Shown here: positions 55,128 to 64,000 of the stretch, in pieces
Numbering within the stretch: the stretch's first letter is position 1
How the letters are laid out: each line of letters begins with the position of its first letter
Source: Edaphobacter paludis
Lineage (GTDB): Bacteria; Acidobacteriota; Terriglobia; Terriglobales; Acidobacteriaceae
Reading direction: 5' to 3'
NCBI RefSeq assembly: GCF_039993895.1
Contig: NZ_CP121194.1
Span: forward strand, 3,596,001 to 3,660,000
Length of the DNA stretch: 64,000 nt
Notes under the pieces: generated by a model
Database searches by the model: none
Seen by the model: only the letters and a program-made list of their open reading frames with translations
What the model was told of the DNA's origin: nothing
Position numbers and translations under genes: made by a program

Positions 55128-56642
55128 ATGGGGTTGTCCTCGAAGAATGTTCTATCGGCAATTGTTGCGGTCTTGTTGTGCGGCCTCACAGCAGCGGCAC
55201 AAGAGGCAGCAAAACCTGAAGAGGTTACGGTCGATTGGGCAAAGGTGATCAGGGTCTCGCAATCGACACCGACGTTACAGGTAGTGGTGAATCCGCAACT
55301 CCTTCGCGGTGCCAAGCTGCATGACTCCTCCTTTGCGGCGTTGCATATGCTGGGTGCCGACTACGTGCGGTACGTTCCGTGGCTGCCATATCCGCGCCAG
55401 GCCGTAGCGGAGTTGAGTGCGCCCGCCGACGGCAAGACGTCGTGGGACTTCGCCCACATCGACCCAACACTGGACGACTTTATGAAGGCGACCGAAGGCC
55501 ATTCGGTCATCCTGAACTTTAGTACGATTCCGGCATGGATGTATAAGACCGAAAAGCCTGTCACCTTTCCTGACGACCCGAATCAGGTCTTCTGGAATTA
55601 CACGCAGGGTACTGAGTTGCGTGATCCTTCCATGAAGGAGGTCTCGGAGTACTTTGCGCGGCTGCTGAGCTGGTATACCAAGGGCGGTTTCACGGATGAA
55701 TATGGCAAGCGACATGAGTCTGGCCATCACTACAAGGTGCCTTACTGGGAGGTGCTGAATGAGATCGATTTCGAGCACCATTGGACCCCGCAGGAATATA
55801 CGAAGTTCTATGACTCAGTGACAGCGGCGATGCTGAAGGTCGATCCGGACATCAAATTCGTTGGGCTGGCGCTGGCCGCACCGAGCAAAGATCCGGAGAT
55901 GTTCGAGTACTTTCTGAATCCGGCCAATCACAGGAAGGGCGCTCCGTTGGACTTCATCAGCTATCACTTTTATGCAACACCGACGGCGGACCAGAATCTC
56001 GATGACTGGCAGTACACGTTCTTCGATCAGGCTGAAGGTTTTCTGAATACTGTCCGCTATGTGGAGCAGATTCGCAAACGCTACTCGCCCTCGACAAAGA
56101 CGGACCTTGATGAGCTTGGTGTCATTTTGACAGAGGACGATAAGGAAATCCGTCAACTTGGATATGTGGGCAAGCCCGCGCCGAAGAGCTACTGGAACCT
56201 CGCTGGCGCGATGTATGCGCACATCTATGTGGAGACAGCGAAGATGGGAATCGATGTGCTCGGCGAATCCCAGCTAGTCGGCTATCCCTCGCAGTTTCCC
56301 AGCGTGAGCATGATGGACTACGAAACCACGGAACCCAATGCGCGCTTTTGGGTGCTGAAGCTACTGAAGGATAACTTCGGCCCAGGTGACAAGCTCGTGG
56401 AGACCACGAATCCCAATGGGGCTCTTACGGTACAGGCTTTCGAAACCAACCATGGCAAAGTTCTGCTGGCGATCAATAAACGTAATCGCGCAGAACAGAT
56501 ATCTTTGCCGACAGAAGCCGATGGTGCAACAGTAAATTTGGTCGCGCCCACCACCGAGGATCACGCCGCAACACAAGAGACTCTGCAAGGCCATATTCTT
56601 TCCTTACAGCCGTTTGAGGTTGCTGTAGTGCAGTACAAATAG
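55128..56642 (+). CDS. Exported clan GH-A glycoside hydrolase, GH39-like
   Basis: A 504-residue secreted protein with a signal peptide (VLSAIVAVLLCGLTAAAQ). A TIM-barrel hydrolase domain follows. Its acid/base pair is visible as Asn211-Glu212 in YWEVLNEIDFEH, and the layout (LGADYVRYVPWLPY at the start, FDFISYHFYATP-like strand after the acid/base) resembles GH39 beta-xylosidases and related families. A C-terminal beta domain ends the protein. AGGGAGA lies 5-6 bases before the ATG. It is the first gene of an operon with rhamnose mutarotase and a GH78 rhamnosidase, so its substrate may be a rhamnose-linked side chain rather than xylan. Confidence 0.8.
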   Translation: MGLSSKNVLSAIVAVLLCGLTAAAQEAAKPEEVTVDWAKVIRVSQSTPTLQVVVNPQLLRGAKLHDSSFAALHMLGADYVRYVPWLPYPRQAVAELSAPADGKTSWDFAHIDPTLDDFMKATEGHSVILNFSTIPAWMYKTEKPVTFPDDPNQVFWNYTQGTELRDPSMKEVSEYFARLLSWYTKGGFTDEYGKRHESGHHYKVPYWEVLNEIDFEHHWTPQEYTKFYDSVTAAMLKVDPDIKFVGLALAAPSKDPEMFEYFLNPANHRKGAPLDFISYHFYATPTADQNLDDWQYTFFDQAEGFLNTVRYVEQIRKRYSPSTKTDLDELGVILTEDDKEIRQLGYVGKPAPKSYWNLAGAMYAHIYVETAKMGIDVLGESQLVGYPSQFPSVSMMDYETTEPNARFWVLKLLKDNFGPGDKLVETTNPNGALTVQAFETNHGKVLLAINKRNRAEQISLPTEADGATVNLVAPTTEDHAATQETLQGHILSLQPFEVAVVQYK

Positions 56643-56663
56643 TTTTTCAAAGGGAGAAGTACT

Positions 56664-56990
56664 GTGGAACGAATCGCCTTCCAGTTGCGGATCAAGGCCG
56701 ACAAGGTGGAGGAGTATGACGAAGAGCACCGACATGTGTGGCCCGAATTGCTGAGGGAGCTGGAATCGTTTGGCGTCTCCGAGTACTCGATCTTCCGGCG
56801 CGACCAGCAGTTGTTTCTGTACATGCACGTGCCCGACTTTCAAAAATTGACGTCGCAACTTGCCGCCAGCGATGTGAATCGGCGCTGGCAGGAAAAGATG
56901 GCTCCTTTGTTTGAGCCGGTCCCCGGCCTGCGGCCAGGCGAGACCCTCGCGATGATGTCTGAGGTCTTCTTTATGAAAGGAAGATCCTGA
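56664..56990 (+). CDS. rhaM: L-rhamnose mutarotase
   Basis: A 108-residue cytoplasmic protein starting IAFQLRIKADKVEEYDEEHRHVWPELLRELESFGVSEYSIFRR, the RhaM/DUF718 signature with its catalytic His and conserved Trp-Pro. It converts alpha- to beta-L-rhamnose for further catabolism. It starts with GTG after AAAGGGAGAAG and lies 21 bases after the GH39-like gene. Its presence is the strongest sign that the locus handles L-rhamnose. Confidence 0.93.
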   Translation: MERIAFQLRIKADKVEEYDEEHRHVWPELLRELESFGVSEYSIFRRDQQLFLYMHVPDFQKLTSQLAASDVNRRWQEKMAPLFEPVPGLRPGETLAMMSEVFFMKGRS

Positions 56991-57055
56991 ACCATAGAAG
57001 AGGCATCTTTATCCGCCGACCACGAGCCGGACTTTGAAGATATGAAGTTTGAAAT

Positions 57056-60000
57056 ATGAGAGGCCCCATGAATAGGTTGCAGTCTGTGGGCGAAAGCCAC
57101 TGGATCATCCGGGCGGTTGTCGTCGTCTTTGTCTTTTCTTCCATTGCATATGCGGCCTCCACTGCCGACACGCGGCCCACCGGCCTGAAGTGCGATTCGC
57201 TGGTAAGGCCGCTTGGGATCGATACCGCCAACCCTCTCCTCTCGTGGCAGTTACAAGACAAGGCGTGGGGTGCGAAGCAGACGGCTTACGAGATCATGGT
57301 TTCGAGCAAGCCGGATGCCAGTGCGAAGGCAGATGTATGGGACAGCGGCCGGGTTAGTTCCGAGCAATCCGTGGACGTACCTTACGCTGGGCCACGTCTG
57401 GAAGCTGAAAAGCGTTATTACTGGCGAGTAAAGGTATGGGGCAAGGATGGCAAGCCTTATCCCGCGAGCGCGACAAGCTGGTGGGAGATGGGACTGCTTA
57501 CCCAAGACGCATGGAAGGGGAAATGGATCAGCTATGAAGCGCCGGAACTGCATAGCATTCGTGAGGCGGGAGCAATCTGGATTACTAACCCTGCGGTCCC
57601 GAACTTTACGTCGCCAGGGGACACCCATCACGACTTCCGGTTCAGTTTCGATCTGAGGCAAACGATAAAGCGTGCCGTGCTCTATACGACCGGACAAGAT
57701 ACAGCGGCAGCCTGGGTTAATGGAGAGCAGGTTCTGGAAGCAAAGCCGTTGACGCCATGGAAGCAGATGCCATGGGGTACTTACGTTAGCAAGGAGATCA
57801 CGTCGAATCTGCATCAAGGGAAGAACCAGCTCGCCATTGGGATCACGCACTTCAACTTACAAGGCGGACGAGCGATACAGACGGAAACTCAAACTCCAAT
57901 GAGTATGTGTCTTTATCTTGTGATGGCGGACGGCTCTGTAAATGTACTTACCAGCGCGTCTTCCGGCTGGAAGGCAGCATTAGATGCGCGAGGGGACTGG
58001 TTTTCAACGCAGTTCGACGACTCATCCTGGAAGAGCGCGGAACCGTTCACGCCGAAGTCTGCGGAGGCCGGTGGCAGTCCGTTGGGCGATCCATGGCCCA
58101 CTGGGCCTGTGACGCTGCTTCGCCGTGCGTTTGCTGTGTCAAAGCCAATCGCTTCGGCACGCCTCTATGCCACGGCATTGGGTGCTTACAAATTTCACAT
58201 CAACGGCAAGCCTGTCGGGGATCAGATTCTTGCTCCAGGATGGATGGACTTTCGCGAGCATGTGCCCTATCAGGTCTATGACGTGACCTCGCAGATAGTG
58301 GCCGGGAAAAACGCCATTGCAGCGTATCTTGCTCCTGGCTGGTACAGCACACCGTTGATGTGGTTCCGGCAGGGAAATAACTATGGATCCACACCTCCTG
58401 CACTGAAGGCCCAACTGCGTATTGAACATAACGATGGCTCAGTCGAGTGGATCAGCACTGACGATAGTTGGAAGGCGGACCTATCCGCAATTCTCAGCGC
58501 GGAGATCTATGACGGCGAGACCTACGATGCACGTCTGGTGCAGCCTGGCTGGGATACAGCGTCGTTCGCGGATGCAAGATGGAAGCCTGTCACTCTCGTC
58601 ACGCCGAAAGAGCCGCAGATCGTTGCTCAGTATTTCCAGCCGATCCGTGAAGAGAAGGTGATGATCGCCAAGAGCATCAGCAGCCCTGCTCCCGGCGTGT
58701 ATATCTACGACTTTGGTCAGAACCTTTCCGGTGTACCGCGCGTGCGCATCAAGGGACGCCGCGGCCAGGACATCAAGCTGCGATTTGCCGAAGTACTCAA
58801 TCCCGATGGAACGATGTATGTCGAGAACCTGCGCACTGCGAAGGCGACAGATCACTTCATCCTCGCTGGCACTGGCGGGGAGAGTGGAGAGACCTACCAG
58901 CCGCAGTTCACCTACCATGGCTTTCGATATCTGGAAGTGACAGGGCTCGATGCGAAACCCGCGCTCGATGCTATAAAGACTGTCGTCTTCCATACCGATG
59001 CGCCGTTCACCTCTCGGTTTGAGACCGGGAACAAGATGGTCAATCAACTGTGGGCCAATATCCTCTGGGGGCAGCGGTCAAACTTCATCGGAGTTCCAAC
59101 AGATTGTCCGCAGCGTGACGAACGACTCGGCTGGTCCGCTGACGCGCAGGTATTCTGGCGCACAGCGGCGTACAACATGGATCTTGATGCCTTCACCCAG
59201 AAGTACGCCAGTGATCTGCGAGGGACGCAGGTAGGCACACCGATGTATGGAATCTTTGCGCCGGGAACAATTACGCCTAATCCTGGCTTCGGGACAGGCT
59301 GGAGCGACGCCGGCGTCATCATTCCCTGGACCGGCTGGATACAGAGCGGCGACAAACGCATCATCGAACAGAACTGGGACGCAATGGAGAAATATCTCGC
59401 CGCAATCCAGAAGCAAAATCCCGATTATCTTTGGAGAAACGGATTCGGCACTCCCTTTGGCGACTGGCTAACGCCGACGCAGACGACACCTGAAGATCTG
59501 ATTGCTACGGCATATTGGGCATACGACGTCTCGTTGATGAAAGACATGGCCACCGCTTCGGGACGCTCTGCCGAGGCAGCAAAATATGGCGATCTTTTTG
59601 AACAGATCAAGGCGGCCTTTGCCAAGGCCTATGTTCGCTCCGATGGTTTTGTCGGAACGGTCGACCACTATCCAAGCATTCCTCCGCCGACGATCTCTTC
59701 CGATGTGCAAAGCGATAAGACAAAGTCAATTGTTGAGACGCAGACAGGGTACGTTCTCGCTCTCCACATGAATTTAATTCCGGACGAGTTACGTGCCGCA
59801 GCCGCGGAGAAGCTGGTAAAAAAAATACAGGACAATCATTGGTTGCTGGGAACAGGCTTTCTGGGAACTCCTTATCTGCTTGAGGTACTTTCAGACACCG
59901 GCCATAGCGATGTAGCGTACCGATTGCTGCTCAATACAAGTTATCCCTCATGGGGCTATCTCATAGAACATGGCGCAACAACGATGTGGGAGCGTTGGAA

Positions 60001-60439
60001 TGGCGATCAGATGCGGGGAGATCCGAGCATGAACTCCTACAACCACTACGCGTATGGAGCTGTCGCCGAATGGATGTACCGTTATGCAGCAGGCATCGAT
60101 ACAGTTGCGAGCGATCCGGGCTTCCACACAATATATCTCCACCCGAACTTCGATGCGCGGATCGGCAACCTGAACTTCGCCTACGATTCACCCTATGGAA
60201 CAGTCAGCTCAAACTGGAAGATAAATGGCGCTGACGCCGTGTGGAATGTGACGATACCACCGAACGCGACCGCTGTTCTGCCTCTCACCTCGACGAAGAT
60301 GTATTCGATGATGCTCGATGGAAAACCACTTGCGAGCAACGATAAGATCCATTTGGAAGAGAATGCCTATAGGCTGCCCTCGGGAACCTATTCCTTCAAA
60401 ATATCGATGAATGCTTTCAATGGTTCAGTTCCGAACTAG
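57056..60439 (+). CDS. Exported alpha-L-rhamnosidase, GH78 family
   Basis: A 1127-residue secreted enzyme with a signal-anchor-like N-terminus (WIIRAVVVVFVFSSIAYA). Domains in order: an N-terminal fibronectin-like fold (~45-140), beta domains (~170-530) with LYATALGAYKFHINGKPVGDQILAPGW, and the (alpha/alpha)6 catalytic domain. Catalytic acidic residues lie in TDCPQRDERLGWSADAQ (D688, E689) and WGYLIEHGATTMWERWNGD. A small C-terminal beta domain ends it. The start may be ATG 57056 or ATG 57068, the second having GAGAGG four bases upstream. It is the third gene of the operon. Confidence 0.92.
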   Translation: MRGPMNRLQSVGESHWIIRAVVVVFVFSSIAYAASTADTRPTGLKCDSLVRPLGIDTANPLLSWQLQDKAWGAKQTAYEIMVSSKPDASAKADVWDSGRVSSEQSVDVPYAGPRLEAEKRYYWRVKVWGKDGKPYPASATSWWEMGLLTQDAWKGKWISYEAPELHSIREAGAIWITNPAVPNFTSPGDTHHDFRFSFDLRQTIKRAVLYTTGQDTAAAWVNGEQVLEAKPLTPWKQMPWGTYVSKEITSNLHQGKNQLAIGITHFNLQGGRAIQTETQTPMSMCLYLVMADGSVNVLTSASSGWKAALDARGDWFSTQFDDSSWKSAEPFTPKSAEAGGSPLGDPWPTGPVTLLRRAFAVSKPIASARLYATALGAYKFHINGKPVGDQILAPGWMDFREHVPYQVYDVTSQIVAGKNAIAAYLAPGWYSTPLMWFRQGNNYGSTPPALKAQLRIEHNDGSVEWISTDDSWKADLSAILSAEIYDGETYDARLVQPGWDTASFADARWKPVTLVTPKEPQIVAQYFQPIREEKVMIAKSISSPAPGVYIYDFGQNLSGVPRVRIKGRRGQDIKLRFAEVLNPDGTMYVENLRTAKATDHFILAGTGGESGETYQPQFTYHGFRYLEVTGLDAKPALDAIKTVVFHTDAPFTSRFETGNKMVNQLWANILWGQRSNFIGVPTDCPQRDERLGWSADAQVFWRTAAYNMDLDAFTQKYASDLRGTQVGTPMYGIFAPGTITPNPGFGTGWSDAGVIIPWTGWIQSGDKRIIEQNWDAMEKYLAAIQKQNPDYLWRNGFGTPFGDWLTPTQTTPEDLIATAYWAYDVSLMKDMATASGRSAEAAKYGDLFEQIKAAFAKAYVRSDGFVGTVDHYPSIPPPTISSDVQSDKTKSIVETQTGYVLALHMNLIPDELRAAAAEKLVKKIQDNHWLLGTGFLGTPYLLEVLSDTGHSDVAYRLLLNTSYPSWGYLIEHGATTMWERWNGDQMRGDPSMNSYNHYAYGAVAEWMYRYAAGIDTVASDPGFHTIYLHPNFDARIGNLNFAYDSPYGTVSSNWKINGADAVWNVTIPPNATAVLPLTSTKMYSMMLDGKPLASNDKIHLEENAYRLPSGTYSFKISMNAFNGSVPN

Positions 60440-60468
60440 AAAATTCTGAATGTTCGGTAACAGATAAT

Positions 60469-60508
60469 CCCCTGCGCAGCGCCAGATTTACTGGGCGTTA
60501 CGCAGGGG
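60469..60508. terminator. Bidirectional hairpin between GH78 and gyrB
   Basis: CCCCTGCG (60469-60476) pairs with CGCAGGGG (60501-60508), with inner paired bases (AGCGCC/GGGCGT) shortening the loop. It lies between two convergent genes, so it can end both transcripts. Confidence 0.75.
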
Positions 60509-60577
60509 GAGAGACCTCTCTGTCTCTTTCATCGAAATCTGAAGAGCGAGACCACCATCATCATCAATTCTTGAACG

Positions 60578-63588
<3,011 letters not shown>

Positions 63589-63993
63589 TTACTGCAGATG
63601 TTGCTTGCTGAGATCCTCGTTCCGCTTTTCAATTTCTTCCTGAGCCTGAGGCGTCAGGCTGCGGAGAACCTCCAGCAGCTTCGCCGGATCGAATGACTCC
63701 AATAGATGATCTGCCCCGGGGCACTGAGGAGAAGACGGTCCGATAATGACAATCACAGGGAGGTCCGGCTGAAGCTGCTTAATCGCCTTTGTGACCTCCG
63801 CACAACTGATGTCTTCGAGCCCGCTATCGAGCACCACGCCGTGGACGGCCGGAAACCTTTTGAAAGTTTCCAACGCTTCCGCACCGCTGTAGGCCGTCAA
63901 TACATTGAACTTGGCTGTCTCGATTACGAGCTTGCGGGTAGAGATGCTTCCTGGAAACTCTCGATCAATGACGAGAAAACAGGGTCTGATCAT
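63589..63993 (-). CDS. Degenerate response-regulator receiver domain protein
   Basis: A 134-residue single-domain CheY-like protein: PCFLVIDREFPGSISTRKLVIETA at the start, the phospho-acceptor strand GVVLDSGLEDISC, then LPVIVIIGPSSPQ. The acceptor Asp is present, but the second acidic residue of the usual DD pair is replaced (IDRE) and the conserved Lys after the fifth strand is not clear. It may be a pseudo-receiver. A helical tail follows. The gene ends 6 bases before the window's last bases, and its start ATG is within the window. Confidence 0.75.
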   Translation of the reverse strand: MIRPCFLVIDREFPGSISTRKLVIETAKFNVLTAYSGAEALETFKRFPAVHGVVLDSGLEDISCAEVTKAIKQLQPDLPVIVIIGPSSPQCPGADHLLESFDPAKLLEVLRSLTPQAQEEIEKRNEDLSKQHLQ

Positions 63994-64000
63994 GGATAAT

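Overview
The window is one continuous stretch of a GC-rich, gene-dense bacterial chromosome. It most resembles Acidobacteriota subdivision 1 (Terriglobus/Granulicella/Edaphobacter type). This rests on gene content: a very long TonB-dependent receptor with a carboxypeptidase-like N-terminal domain, abundant secreted glycoside hydrolases, PP2C/STAS partner-switching genes, a PEP-CTERM protein, lineage-type hypothetical exported families, and a Tes/Mss-like radical SAM protein. Species cannot be fixed from the sequence alone. I see no rRNA operon, CRISPR array, prophage or intact insertion sequence.

Layout. 1-5.3 kb: the end of a short-chain dehydrogenase, then a partner-switching signalling set (GAF-PP2C phosphatase, RsbW-like kinase, STAS antagonist, and a divergent membrane PP2C phosphatase with a sugar-binding-like sensor), then a PEP-CTERM protein. 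5.5-9.7 kb: an oxidative pentose (Weimberg-like) operon of MFS transporter, YjhG/YagF-type xylonate dehydratase and FAH-family dehydratase. 9.7-12.3 kb: a MacB-like permease and a GT87-like membrane protein. 12.4-18.1 kb: a leftward housekeeping run ispE, tRNA-Gln, prs, rplY, pth, rpsF, rpsR, rplI. 18.1-25.5 kb: an ECF sigma module, a six-PAS histidine kinase, a YceH protein, a YcbK-like peptidase and an SRA-HNH nuclease. 25.5-29.3 kb: the Tes/Mss-like radical SAM gene and a divergent MFS/PAT transporter. 29.3-33.5 kb: two paralogous exported proteins, an RlpA-like lipoprotein and a GH76-like glycosidase. 33.5-39.5 kb: an exported TldD/TldE-like pair, divergent from a second ECF sigma/anti-sigma/HEAT-protein operon. 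39.6-45.9 kb: an OPT transporter, ComF, an HNH protein, and a BlaI/M56-TonB pair. 46-60.4 kb: a rhamnoside-use locus (TPR protein, GH106, TonB receptor, divergent from a GH39-like enzyme, rhamnose mutarotase and GH78). 60.6-64 kb: gyrB and a degenerate receiver protein.

How the parts work together. The 46-60 kb locus looks like a single programme for taking up and cutting rhamnose-rich glycans. The receptor and the glycosidase operon are divergently transcribed from two promoters that carry the same elements in the same order: AATAG-N5-CTATT, 8 bp, TTGACA, ATTTGGC inside the spacer, TACTGT. A common activator is therefore likely. The xylonate operon would feed pentose acids to 2-oxoglutarate. 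The radical SAM protein is the best candidate for an unusual biochemical function: it has the cysteine layout of enzymes that couple two lipid tails into membrane-spanning lipids. Other points of interest are a probable AUC start codon on the xylonate dehydratase, a signal-peptide-bearing TldD/TldE pair, and an ECF sigma gene whose promoter appears to start transcription at its own ATG.
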